A stretch of 64,000 nt of DNA, taken from assembly GCA_029876055.1 (NCBI GenBank), contig CM056875.1, positions 5,791,001 through 5,855,000 on the forward strand, given 5' to 3'. The first letter of the stretch is position 1. The number at the start of each line of letters is the position of its first letter. The position numbers and the translations under genes are program-made. Below the pieces are notes generated by a model. It saw nothing but the letters and a program-made list of their open reading frames with translations. It did not search any database and was not told the DNA's origin. Below, in pieces: positions 24,689 through 36,903 of this stretch. The DNA is from Madurella fahalii (lineage: Eukaryota > Ascomycota > Sordariomycetes > Sordariales).

Positions 24689-25782
24689 ATGGCTTCAATG
24701 ATGGCAACAAGGCAAGCGCTCCGGCTTACGAGCCGAGTGAGATACTTTAGTTCTACGGCCGCGCGCCCTGCTGCCGAAGTGAAGCGGCTTGGTGTCATCG
24801 GCGCGGGGCAGATGGTAAGCTTCAGAGCTCCACGAAGCTCTGCGCATCAATTGCTAAGCTCGTCTCGTAAATCAGGGTCTCGGTATTGCCCTCGTGGCTG
24901 CTCAGAAGGCGGGAGTGCCGGTGACGCTGGTTGACTCGTCGCAAAAGTCGCTGGACAAGGGACTCGCCTTTGCAGGTTGGTGAGAGCCCGGCCCCATCAC
25001 AAGACGCCCGGACTGGCCTCGCTCACCAGACACCTCGATGAAAAACAGAGAAGCTCCTCGCCAAGGACGTCACCAAGCAGCGTCTCACCCAGGAGCAGGC
25101 CGACGCCACCCGTGCCCTGCTCAAGCCCAGCACCTCCATCGAGGACCTCTCCACCGCTGACTTCGTCATCGAGGCCGTGCCCGAGGTTCCCCAGCTCAAG
25201 TTCGACATCTTCGCCAAGCTCGCCGAGATCTGCCCCAAGCATGCCATCCTAGCCACCAACACGTCGTCCATCTCCATCACGCGCATCGCCGCCTCGACGA
25301 CGGGCGGCAACCCGACCGACACGTCCAACAGCTCGCGCGTCGTGTCGACGCACTTCATGAACCCGGTCCCCGTGCAAAAGGGCGTCGAGATCATCTCGGG
25401 CCTGCAAACATCGCCGGAGACGCTCGAGACGGCCATCGAGTTCTGCAAGCGGCTCGGCAAGGTCCCGTCCGTGTCGGCCGACCGCCCGGGCTTCCTCGCC
25501 AACCGCATCCTGATGCCCTACATCAACGAGGCCATCATCTGCCTCGAGACGGGCGTCGGCGACCGCGACGCCATCGACGCCATCATGAAGAACGGCACCA
25601 ACGTGCCCATGGGCCCCCTGCAGCTGGCCGACTTCATTGGCCTCGACACGTGCCTGGCCATCATGAAAGTGCTGTACGAGGAGACGGCCGACTCAAAGTA
25701 CCGCCCTAGCGTGCTGCTCAAGAACATGGTGGACGCCGGCTGGCTGGGCAAGAAGAGCGGCAAGGGCTTCTATGATTACTAG
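24689..25782 (+). CDS. Mitochondrial 3-hydroxyacyl-CoA dehydrogenase (short chain)
   Basis: Oxidises L-3-hydroxyacyl-CoA to 3-ketoacyl-CoA with NAD+ in mitochondrial beta-oxidation. Three exons (24689-24814, 24876-24975, 25049-25782) give 319 residues, the usual length. The first about 30 residues (MASMMATRQALRLTSRVRYF) are Arg/Ser-rich without acids, a typical mitochondrial presequence. The Rossmann fold GAGQMGLGIA is rebuilt exactly across intron 1. Further marks are VIEAVPE, ATNTSSISIT, the catalytic-His block THFMNPVPVQKGVEII, RPGFLANRIL, a GPLQLADFIGLD segment and the terminal KSGKGFYDY. These make the family assignment firm; the HadA type of filamentous fungi is the likely orthologue. 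Intron 2 uses a GTTGGT donor overlapping a better-looking GTGAGA four bases later. Confidence 0.93.
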
Positions 25783-25852
25783 ACTTATTCCTGTGTGCCC
25801 GGGCGGTAGGATGGATGTGCAAGTAGATCTGGACGGTTCATCAACCGGCCGG

Positions 25853-25883
25853 CGGACGGACGGACGGACGGACGGACGGACGG
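25853..25883 (+). repeat. CGGA tetranucleotide repeat
   Basis: Seven perfect CGGA units plus a partial unit, about 70 bp after the stop codon of the dehydrogenase gene and so probably in its 3' UTR. Confidence 0.9.
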
Positions 25884-26165
25884 GGTGAAACAGATGTAAC
25901 CTCAGCCTTTGTGTGAATTTGGACTTGTAGGCAGTCCCTGGTCAGGCTTTGGGTAGGATACCATCAGTGGACATGCGGTTCGGTAACCCGCCGTTGTAAT
26001 ACGACCCAAGCAGCAGGCAACCATTGGGAGCCTCGCGCGTTCAATAGCCGCATCTCAGCCGCGGCGTACTACACACTTTACATCATGGTACTCCTTCATC
26101 ATCAGATACCATTATGATCAAAAAGGTGTCTCAAGGGAACCGTCAAAACCATTTGAGTGTACCAG

Positions 26166-26194
26166 AAAAAAAAAAGGGGGGGGGGGGGGGGGGG
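26166..26194 (+). repeat. Poly-A/poly-G homopolymer pair
   Basis: Ten A (26166-26175) directly followed by nineteen G (26176-26194). No coding content. Confidence 0.9.
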
Positions 26195-29100
26195 AACGGA
26201 TTTGAATAGGGGGTTTTACATGTGTTTGTTATGTTTGTTGTCCAGCCAATTGCTCGCCTCGCACACTCTCCCCCCTCCACCGGGTTTAAACGCAGTCAAG
26301 CAATGTTCCCAGATTGCACCCCGCAATCTCTCCCCGCAAACCTTCGGTAGTCCAGAAATTGGGCAAGAATTACGATTGCCTTCAGGAACCGGGGAGAGAC
26401 TGCTGTTGGATATGATTACTCTCCGACTCGCTTGACCTTTGCAGTAGCTTATTTTTATCACCACCTAACAGGTGTGGGAGGATGCCATATCTGGGCATGC
26501 GGTCCCAACAACTCCTTTTCTATTGACGCCGGAAATCAACGCAAGAAGCTGGTCAATGGAGAGTCGGCTCATGTCTTCCTCCAGGGGGAGGAACGAACTA
26601 CGAGAGGGAGCTGAGTCTGGGCCGGCGGCTGGGATGATGGAAGCTCTGTTGCAGCTAACTTCGCCGCCACCTACCTAGTACCCCCAGCCCCGCGTGGTAA
26701 CACTCCTGCGGCGCGGAAGACAGGGCGCGGGAACATGGGAAGTCCTCAATCATGGCTCCAGACCAGCCCGCTTAGGCGATACCGTCCCGCCGATCTCAAG
26801 TTGAATTGGTAGAGAGAAACATCGAGTGTTTGAGCGAGCGCACTCGGAACTTTCCTCGCCGCCCCGCTGCATCGTGGGTTCCCTCACAAGAAGCTGCCCG
26901 CCCTTCGCGGCCCGAAAGGAAACTTGTGCACCCAGACAGGAAGGAGGGTCGAAGCGCGGGGATGCAAGACGTGACGCGTGGGCGCCACCATCCCGCAACA
27001 GAGCTATAGCGTTAGCCCCTAGAATGTCGACCAGTCGGAACCAGGGAGACCCTAACCGGTAGGCGGCGACATGTGGTTCCGGACCCGTCTTCCAAGGCTC
27101 CTGGGTAATGAAAAATAGATTGGCTCGGTTCGTGCTGAAGCGTCCGGTTTGGATGGGGTTGGTGGGTGTTGTGTCAATATGTCATAGTTCCGGCTGCACA
27201 AATGGCGCGTCCAGGTCTGGGGCTTGCCGACTAGCCAAGTGGGACGGGATCTCTCGGCCGGCTAGATATACAACCTTGGAGATGCACTACTAAACAAGCA
27301 AGCAAGTCGTGTAACGTGTCAGGCATGTGCTTGGAAGCTTTGCTTCCGGCCGGGGTGGGTTAATGGAGAAGTGGAGAGGTAGTTGGGGCTCCATGATATA
27401 GGGGGTATATCTGCCCCTGGGTCGGGTGGCCGGCTTGGGTGGAGGTTGCTGGTACATCTATACGAAAGGTTAGATCCGAGAACGGCGCGAATGAACCTGT
27501 TCGTAGCGAGAAAGCAATGACGGCGTCGGATGTAGATCCGTGACGCTAGGTTGCCCTGGCCCCCCGGAACTAAGAGCTTGTTCCTCTCCTTCCCCTTGAA
27601 GCGGGAAGAGCCCGTCCAGGGATGCCATTCACCGCGGGAAAACCAGTCACGAACAGGCGAGAGGAGAAACGCGCTGGCATATTGGATCAGGAACTTGCCC
27701 GCGCAAGCTTCGGCGGAATCAGACCCGGCACATATCAGACGCAGTAGAACAAGTTCCTAAACGGGCAAGCGACGCACCTCGTTCCTGCGTGGAGCCTCGT
27801 GCCCATGCAAGGAATGCACGAGACGGCATGTTCTTGTCCAGGAACATGGCTCTCCCATTCGCTAGCTCCGCGCCGGCAACGCTTCTGCTAATGCGGCCGG
27901 GCACCAGAAGGCGGGCCCCGGGTCACGAGGGGCGAAGACAAGGGCAGAGGAGGTCGAGACGCTGAGGGGGCTGACGCAACAAGAGGAGCTGGGCCAATGA
28001 GCCCGCACGCCTGCGGAAACATTGACTGACAGAACCCAAGTCCTGGAGAGTTTCTTAGTGACGTTTCCAGACCGGCGAATAACGCGCAGGTTGTGCGACT
28101 TGGAGGCCAGGAACGCTCCTCCGTCATTTTATCCGCCGGATGTTCCAAATCAGCTAAGGCGGCATGAGCAGCAGACGGCCTGCGGAAGATCCCCCAAGAA
28201 TAGCGAGAAGCCAAAAGTAGGGTCGAAACGCCATAATCGCTCGCGAGAAAGGGGGGGGGGGGAACAAACCATGGCCCGAAGACAGAGCGACGAGGTCGCC
28301 CTGCGGACAATGCCTTTGCAGCTAGATCGGAGGGGGCCGTACCCGACTGAGGTACGTAGAGTCGCAAGCAGGAAAAGCCCAGGGTATGGCCTCTTTCCAT
28401 GGTGGCAGGCATCTTCGTCACCAGCTCTAATGCGATGCCGAACGGAGCTCTAAATCGTAAGAGTGCCCAACGCCAGTAAAGGTTGCCACCGGCTGTTCGC
28501 GATCTCACCTCCCGTTTGGAATGTGTAATAGCTCTGCGTCGGGGAGCTAGCAGTGCCCGCCGCCATTGAATCCGGACAGGCTCCTCTGCGACAGAACCCA
28601 GCAATGAACACCAAGGCGATAGTGAGTCAGGAGCGCCACCCGAATGCCCAGAGAGGAGGCTGGGGATTTCATTTCCCGAAGCAGAGTAGGATGGCATAAA
28701 CGGAGAGCCGTGACAGAACGCAGAGAGGGACGGCTAGGGCTCCACGTGCCTTGCCATGGCCGTACTCTGCTTCGCTGCTTATGCACAATGAATGCAGCAA
28801 GACGTCGAAAATCCGACCGCATTGTTCATACATCCTGTTGTACTGCGCGCTGCGCGGCAGAGATCTTGCGTCTTGATAGACCTATGACAAGATCCAGGCC
28901 GGCCGAGCCCAGGCTCGCTAATGAGAAGTTGGGGGCGTTGCTCGCCGCTCCGCGGGCTTATGGGATCCATATCACAATGCACCTTATGCATCTTGACGGA
29001 GATGGACAACGGGACGCAAGTGAAGCCGAACGGCCATGCCCTGACGGGAAGGCCGGTGATGTGCCGAGAGGGTCTAGGTGGAAAGCTCATCCGCATGCGT

Positions 29101-32100
29101 TTGTCACACCACAAAGGGTATCCACAGAGCTTGCCAGACCGCGCACCGTTCCCCAAGCCAGAAACCTCAAATCCTGCGCCGCACTGTTAGTGAGGGCACC
29201 TTCATCGCACAGTATGAGTTCGGCTTGATCAAGACAGCCCGGTTGGTGAATCGAGGTGTGCTGCCGGCCAACCCGAGCGCTCGCGCGATGCAATCCACAC
29301 GGGTCGATATTAATATGACGCCTGGCGTGCTCAGGGGCAGATGTAGAAACGGCGATTTGACGGTGTGATTCAGCATGCTTCTGCGCTTATCGATATGCCC
29401 ACTTATATTGACCTCGAGGCGGCCGAGAGCCCGTAATGGTCACCTGGGTTTAGCCGTGTGTCTGCGAATAGCCCGTCCCACATTCTATGGGCGATAAAGT
29501 GTATGGATGCCACTGAATCTAACGAGAAGTCGTGTGGTCGGGGAGCGCCCCGGCTTCGTGGCCGTGCTGCACGCGCTCTGCATTGCGCCGTTCCTGCACG
29601 ATGTCGCGCATTGGAAACATCTGTGTGCTTTGGTTGGCCGTCGGCCGCCCCCAGACTCGGGTAATGCCGCGCTATCACGAGACGGCCGCGCCGACCCTTC
29701 CCACCGCCGACAGTGGCACCGGTGAACTTGACGATATACCGCGGGCGTTTGGCGGCAACAACACAGTCCACTCCACACGCGACACACATGGAAACGGAGC
29801 TTGTCGCCGTTTGATCCGAGTTATGAGGTACGCGTCAAGGAGCGACGATAATCCCATCACTTGAGCCGCGGTTGAAGGGACTACCTCTCTCGTTCGACCC
29901 ATCTGCATGATTTGCTAATGGTGGGAAAATGCGGTAAAAGGGAGGATGGCAACCAGAAGATGCATGCTCTGAATCTGCGACTGGCAGTCAGAATCGGGCG
30001 GCCGTGTTCCACGGGCTTCTGCACAATGTGAGATGCCCCCGAGAGCTCCTAGTCTCTCCTCGTCGGCTGAGAGGCGAGAGCTCGTCGTCTCGACTGCACT
30101 TGCAGGCGGGCAGCTGAGATGCGGCAGCCCGGCTGGACATGCTGGATATTTCCCGCCTGTTTCGAACCGTCCCACTGGCAAGCCGTGATTTAATCGGCAA
30201 GAACTGGGTTGCCGTAAATCTGGTGCGTTCCTTTCCTTCATCCAAGGCGCTGGGCACCGCTCAGTGAATGCTGCAACCTCGGCTCATTGGACAACCGAAC
30301 GGGTTGCTGCACTCTCAATACGTAGTACGAAGCTGTTGATCCCTGGATCTCGTCCAACTCATCGCGCAGGCTTCTTGCTGCGGCCAGCTTAGGACGAATG
30401 CCACGATGGTTGTACAGTATTCGTATTGGTGCGACACCACACGGAGATGCAGCGGGTGCCGACGGTCTCATCGTCAAACACTCAATCCCAGACTGCCGCG
30501 GATGTTTCGTGCCGGTAGGGTTTGCTGATAACGGCGCCTCTTCGCGCGAAAGGAATAAGGTTTGGCCAAATCCGGGGCTACCCGCTGTTGTCCCGGTCGT
30601 TGTCATCCCGCAAGCGCGAGCCGCAGCCACAATGCGTGCTATTTTCCCACGGCCGGACATGGTCCCGTCATCCATGGCGGTCGTGACATGGCGGCTAGCA
30701 TCTATCGAGCGCAGCGACGAAAAGCCGGATCGCGGAAGGATAAGGCCGGAAGTTGGCGATTCTGCCGACAATAGCCTGTTCGCCAGACATTGCCCGTCTC
30801 AGCGTCGTGTGAGCGATTCAATCGTCAGCCTTGCGCCACGGTCAGCCTTCCAGCGCCGCGGCGGGATCAAATTGGCGTCTCCTAACGAGGTATCGTCTGC
30901 CAGTTGGATAACTGCCGCAGCAAACGGCTTAAGCCAAGTTGGAGAATGCCAGCGAGGCACGTGCATCTCCAGACTTTCGCCTGCAATGTCCGTCGGGACC
31001 GACGCACGGGATGGATGTCGCAAGTGCCTCGGCCCCGTCCGTTCCGAAACCTCGAATCGGATCAGAATAACAGCGAAAAGAGTTCTCTAACCCCCGCCCC
31101 TTCTTTTCCCCGGTTCTCTAAAGAAAAAAATAATAAACGAAAAAATAAAAAATAAAAAAAATATAATTGGTGGCAATCCTTCAGGGCTGTTGGTGTATGT
31201 CTGCACAACATAACTGTGCGCGCCCTGCCGTCACAAAGTGTTTCACCCTCTAAAGATAGATATGAAGGCCTGCAAACTGTGCGTTGGTTAGGGTCAAAGC
31301 CGGTTTCTATAGGGAGCTACTGCTCCAGTGCCATTCCCGGCCACTCTTGCGCTTCCATTGAATCGCAGCGCCAGGACCAGACAATGCGGTACCTGCAAGG
31401 CACCCGCACCGGGCACTGCCGGCGGCGGTGCGCAGGTAGGTAGGTGAGGTAGCGGCGGCATGCACTACAGAGTACCTTGACAGATATTCAAGTGCTCAAA
31501 AGTTTTGGTAGAGATGGGTACTTTGGGGATTGGCCCCCTTGAAAGGTGCACGGTTGCATTGCAACGTGCGCGAATTTTCTTGACCCACCTCTCGTGCGTA
31601 TTTCTCATTCGCGTTCTTGATTCTCGTGAATCTCTCAAGTGCTCGATTCTGTCGAGAAATCCGGAATAGGAGGTTGAGCGGGCCGAAGAACAAGGAATCC
31701 CGCACCGTCACCTCGGCCCTTGCGCCGTGTGATCATCGCGACCGGGGCAGCTTTAGGGTTACTCAGGCACAAATAAGGGTTAGGCGCAGGTGGTGGGATC
31801 TGAGTGGCTGTTGGGAAGGGAATGGCGCTCCCTCGGCTGCCAGCCATCCGCCTCACCCGTCTCGCTATGCCGAAAACGTGCCTGCCACCCAGCTCTTTTC
31901 CCACTCGGCGCAATTCTTAAAAGAGTTTCTCGCCGTACCGAGCAGCCAAGGAAAGGTAGTTCCAGCCGAACAGCAGGATCCATGGCAAAGTCGCTGTGTT
32001 TCGGTCCAAGGCTACTCGTCGTGGACGCCATGCCTCTGCACCATACTTCGGCAGCTGAATTGTGCTTGCTTCATGACGAGGAGTTGTTATGGCAAGGCTG

Positions 32101-34567
32101 GGTGGCCCACCATAGTCGCATCCGCTGCACCGCGCGGTTGCCTTTCAGCTCGTTCCAGGTCAAAACCCTACGTGCTCTCAGGAGCTCGCAGGTTCAGCCA
32201 ACACGCCGGTCAATGTGTCGCAACACTGTGCGGTGCGGGGCATTGGCTGTCATCTCTGGTACCCTACAATCCTTAATCTGGCGGTTAGGTAGCTGCCAAA
32301 AAGGACGCACATCACCGGCGTGCGCCTATCTCGCCGAGTTGGGCGCTTCTCCCCCCGGGCATCCACCTCAACCCTACGGAAATTGGCTCCATAACTTCCA
32401 ACCGCCTGCCGTTGCTGGTGTGGGTTGCAATACAAGGCTAGTGCTTCAAATGCCAGCTTGAAACTGCCAGCTGCGAAGATGTAGGTTCTTCCTGAGAAGG
32501 AAGCAGAGGTTGGGAGGGAACAAAATGGGGCGAAATCTTATGCCCGTGAAGTCGAAGTCCTCAAGGTGCTCGGCTCAGTGGGCTCACTCTTATATTATAG
32601 TTGTTCCTTCGTTCCCACAGGGATTTGACGGTTTGCACACAAAGATGGCAAGAGCTTGCCTGAGTTCGCTCCCTACAGGCTCTGGCCGACGGCTCTCCCC
32701 CGTCCCAAGGTCACTCCAAACCTGGGCTTGCGTGGAATGCTCGAAGTCACTAAAATACATGGGTTGCAGCGGGTTCATCGTCGGGCAAAGCGCGTCCTCC
32801 GTTGCGGCTTGTGTCGCGTCTCGACTCGCTAGTCGTCTGAACGCGCCGTGCCTAAACTCAGGTCCCATTCCAACTTCCTGTGACTGCGCTGTCCAAAAAA
32901 AGGAGCTAGTAGATCGGCTAACATAGATACCCAACTGCAAGTGGAAAGCCCGAGTCCCTGCATTCCAACAGTTTCGACGTCGGGCTCGCCAGTGTGTCAT
33001 CCAGAGCCACCGTGACACAGCAGCCTCCAGCAGACAAGCCGTTTCTTCGCAAAGGGTCAAGTCCCTTTTATCGATGACTCGGCGCCCGACAGCGGGATGT
33101 CCCAATACGCGGGCCTCTTTGCATATAGATTCTCCTGCAGGTAGGGTATTCGACATACCTTACACGGATCCGGGGGTTTATAATGACCCCATGGGCTATC
33201 AGGAAGCGCGTCCACGGTGTCCCAGCCCAACAGCCAGAACACCCGAGCCGTACAAGCACTCGCCACGGCTCCCGAATCGTGGGTTGGTCAAGCCCCCATA
33301 ACCCGGGTATGGAGGGTAGGCTTGCGGCGGGAAACGGCATTGGGAACGCACAAGTCGTCCGCATGGCGCGCGGACAACGACCCCAGGATCCCAAAGCGAA
33401 AGAAAGCAGCCGCGTGGCCTTAGCACTTGGCAGAAAGCCGATACTCGCTCAGCACCGGGAAATCCTGTAGGTGCTGGTAGATGACGGCCAGAGGGGGCAC
33501 ATTCAGACAAGATCTACACTGCAAGCAACTGTGCTTCTCCACCGGTCACTCCTGACATCTCGTCGCGCGATGGGCTTATCCATACGCCGCTTGCCGTCGG
33601 TCGGATGGTGGTTGTTCTGGTCCGTTTGGGATGCATCGTCGCCCCGCCTCCTATGGTACGCTAGCCTCTCGCAGAACCCCATGCCCCTGATGAAACCGTG
33701 GACGCCACCCCTGCCGGACGAGATGGTCGGTCGATGCACGGACTTGGATCTGGTCTCGCTAGGCGCACACCGCCGGGCGTGGCGGCGAAAGAAGCTTCGA
33801 CCGTTGGGAGCCACCTTCTAGCCCGGACCAGGGCGCCCGGCCTGTCGCGACACACTTTTCTCGCGTCGTTGTCCTGCTCAATGCGACCCTCTGGCTGCAC
33901 GACACCTTGCCTCAGGCCCGCTTACCACAGTCCCTTCTGTATCTCGCACCATACAGTAGCACCGGACCCCACCGAAGCTCCGTCTTTTCTCCTGCTCTCA
34001 TGGATGCCTGGGTGGTAGCACACCATATCAGCCTGCGGCTTGTTCGGCGTTGTTTCCCACAGCCCGACTTGCCCGTCCGGGCACTGGTTCTCTCAGAGAT
34101 GCCCATCGCAGGCCTTCCCCGGACGCCAAACCTCCCTGGCCGCATCGGCATTGGTTTTGGCGGGAGAGACACAAGCAGATAGGGAATGGTGCGACGGCGC
34201 AGCCTGACCAAATGCCGCGACTGTGTCAAAGCCGCCCACCTCGTTACCACTGCGCGCCCGTACGTACGCACTAGTTGGGATGACTTCAATCGTCGCCATC
34301 AAGCGCACGCAGCGCTGCCCGCCTCGCACTCGAGTCGTTGACGTGCCTCTGCTTGGTAGCAGAAGCGCCGGGCTCGGCGACACAGACAGGAGTGCGCGCT
34401 CGACTGCACCACAAGAGGAGCGGTTCCCTCGGTGTGAACAGTGTGCACAATCGCTCGACGCGGGTGCATCCCAGGCTAAATCTTCAGGCACCGGGAGGGT
34501 GCAGTACAGAGTTGGGTACAAAGTTCTGGGAGGCGGCCACTCACCACGACAAGGACCGTAGTGGCAG

Positions 34568-34611
34568 CCACCACCATCACCACCACCACCACCACCACCA
34601 CCACCACCACC
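34568..34611 (+). repeat. CAC trinucleotide repeat
   Basis: About 14 CAC/CCA units with one CAT interruption, followed by CAACCAACCAACAGG. It lies about 2.3 kb before the homeobox start codon. No gene model uses it. Confidence 0.9.
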
Positions 34612-36903
34612 AACCAACCAACAGGACCACCACCGTGCCTCAAGCCTTTTCCTTGGATCAGATGCCGGCATGGAGGGAAAGATCTGCCCATCAGTGATCT
34701 TCTATCCTCCCCTGTCACCCCCATCCATCCATCTCTGCCAGGGTCAAGCATCACAAATTCTCTCTCCCCACCTCCCGCACCACCATCCCCAGGCAGAGTT
34801 GCCGCTTCGAGCGACCAGCCGCCCCGATCTTACCAGTGACTGTTTGCTTTGGAGCAGCCGGCACTGTCAGCGCACCTCACAGCTCCCTTGCTGCTTTGTG
34901 ATCTGCATCCACACCCCCTTGCCGTGCTCTTGCGTCCCCTCGCCCACACCTCTCCCCGCCGCCAGCGGGCACCGTACACCCCTCCTGCCGTCGAGATCAA
35001 GGCCCGCGATTGGTCCGAGGTCAACAACGGTCCTCATGCTTTCTTCCGTGGAGTCGACACAGAGCTAATGTGAGGCAAAGAGCCAATCAGCCGCTCACAC
35101 CTGCTCCAGCCGAGATGCTATGCACGGCTTGTACCTTTGTCCTGCATCTCTGCGAGCGGTCTCTCGGCCTCGTGCTGCGGCTTCCTGGGACTGCTGGCTC
35201 CAGAAAGGTGCCCAAAATGGCGGCGTCCGTATCTGCGCTGCACAGTAAGACAGCCAGATCACTGGTCTGCTTCGTCGAGAAAACTCGGAACGCTTCTCAC
35301 GGGTGGTCTCTCACAGGTGCCTCCCCGCGGGCCCATGGTTGAACCACCTTGTCTGGTTTCCCTTGGGTATCGGATGTTTGCGTCGGCATCATTGGTCCAA
35401 CAGGCCTCTCGCCTATCTCTTGCGTCGCCTGGTCCCCATGCACGCATACGTCTTTTCGCAAGCCTCTGCGAGCCCCAGCAGTGCCGGCTGCAGCTCTTTC
35501 CCTTTCGTTCCTCTTTCAGCGCCCATGTCCTCGCCGCTTGTTAGACGCTCGGCTTGGCATCAACGTTTCCCTGTCCGTTTTCCGGCTTTGCTCTCTGCGT
35601 GGCAGCAGTGGGCCCCCTGTTGGTTCCATCGACCTCCTGGCACGGCATTAGCCATTCAGCCGAGATCTTGTATGGTCCAGCTTCTGTCGATATAGCCCTG
35701 TCGCTCCCGCCTGCGCTTGGCCCCAGAGCGGCGCGGAGAACGGTGTGGCTCAGCAGCGCTATCCCATCTTCTTGGGAACCCGATATTATTATACCGGAGC
35801 CCCTAGCTTGCGGCTTTCGTCTAATCGAGGATTCCCCCAGACACGACCCTGGTGCGGGCTGCCGTTATAGCTACCGTCTTCTGTCAGGTACCAGGTACCC
35901 CGATCTCGCCCCCCCCCTCCCCCCAGCCCCATCCATTGTCGCGGTTGCCCGTGCAGGCCCTCTTCTCTATTCGAATGCGGCCCTCGACGTTCCTCCGGGT
36001 GGACTAGGTTCTCCGCCGGTATTAGTCCCACCTCTGTCCTACGTTAAGAACAGGGTAGAGAGGGAACGGCCTTAATACCACCACAGCCAGCTCTCAAGAC
36101 CGCCATAGCTCCCGGATCTGTTCCGCTCCCGAGAGGATATCCACTAACAGACAACCCCGCCGAGCATCTCTCGACACCCTCGAATCTCATACAAGACACC
36201 TCGGGTGCCTCTGGGAACCTGAAGCCAAGGCTAACTCTTTCCTTCTATTGATTGACAAGCTTCTCAGCCATCACGCGGACAACCACGGTTAACAAGGACC
36301 CGGCTCAGCATCGTTCGTAGATCACTGGGCTTAGACCTTTCCCTGAGGTTTTCCAACCAAACTCAAAGACACGGCGGTCCGTCTGATCTTCGTTTTGGCC
36401 GGTGGGACTTGTCATCTTCTGCTACGGCGCATCTGCACAACTCGCCCGAGGAATTCGCTCTCGACCCGACGTCCCATTGTCCTCTACGCAGTATCTAAGT
36501 TTGATCTCCGGAACAGCCCCGGGACATCGGTCAAGAATCTCCAAGGCGACGGCGGCAGACCGATCTAGACAAACACTCGAGATCCCCGACGCCTTTCGGA
36601 CCTCTACCAATCCCTGGCCTGCAGGATCTGCTGGGCAGAGATCACCACGAACCACATTTGGGATTCCAAAGGTAGCAGCAGGCCCGCCTACCTGGTGTTA
36701 CGGCTTGTGATGTGCGCCTCTGGCATTTGACCACTCGTACATTGCAGAGCGGCATCGACACTCGTTCACCCACCCGTCATCTCGTCGCTCCCCCTCGCGT
36801 TGCAACCTCGAGGACGACCGATTGCATAGCGAGTGGAAAGTTATCCCTCTTGAACTAGCCGGAGACTTCTTTCTTTTGACCGACAACCAACAGCCAATTC
36901 CAA

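Larger units (their letters stand above)
25783..36903. other. 11-kb gene-free stretch upstream of the homeobox gene
   Basis: No reading frame here carries a recognisable domain, and no chain of exons could be assembled. Longest frames are 27888-28697 (minus, 269 codons), 30398-31090 (plus, 230) and 31790-32461 (plus, 223). All overlap antiparallel or alternative-frame openings, as expected by chance in GC-rich DNA. It contains a CGGA repeat, poly-A/poly-G, a G-run near 28249-28261, an A/T-rich island near 31118-31165 and a CAC repeat. From about 34300 to 36900 the plus strand becomes pyrimidine-rich, which may mark a long leader or promoter for the homeobox gene (inference). Confidence 0.5.

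Noticed and set aside
27888..28697. 269-codon open frame on the minus strand
   Set aside because: No family motif, unusual composition (many Arg, Pro, Ser, Cys scattered), and it overlaps open frames on the other strand. It looks like a chance opening in GC-rich DNA; a protein search with a convincing hit would change this.
30238..31090. Overlapping frames on both strands (177 codons minus, 230 codons plus)
   Set aside because: Neither has a recognisable domain or plausible splice partners. They open each other by codon complementarity.
31617..32461. Two overlapping plus-strand frames of about 220 codons
   Set aside because: Different frames of the same DNA with no motif; neither extends by splicing to anything recognisable.
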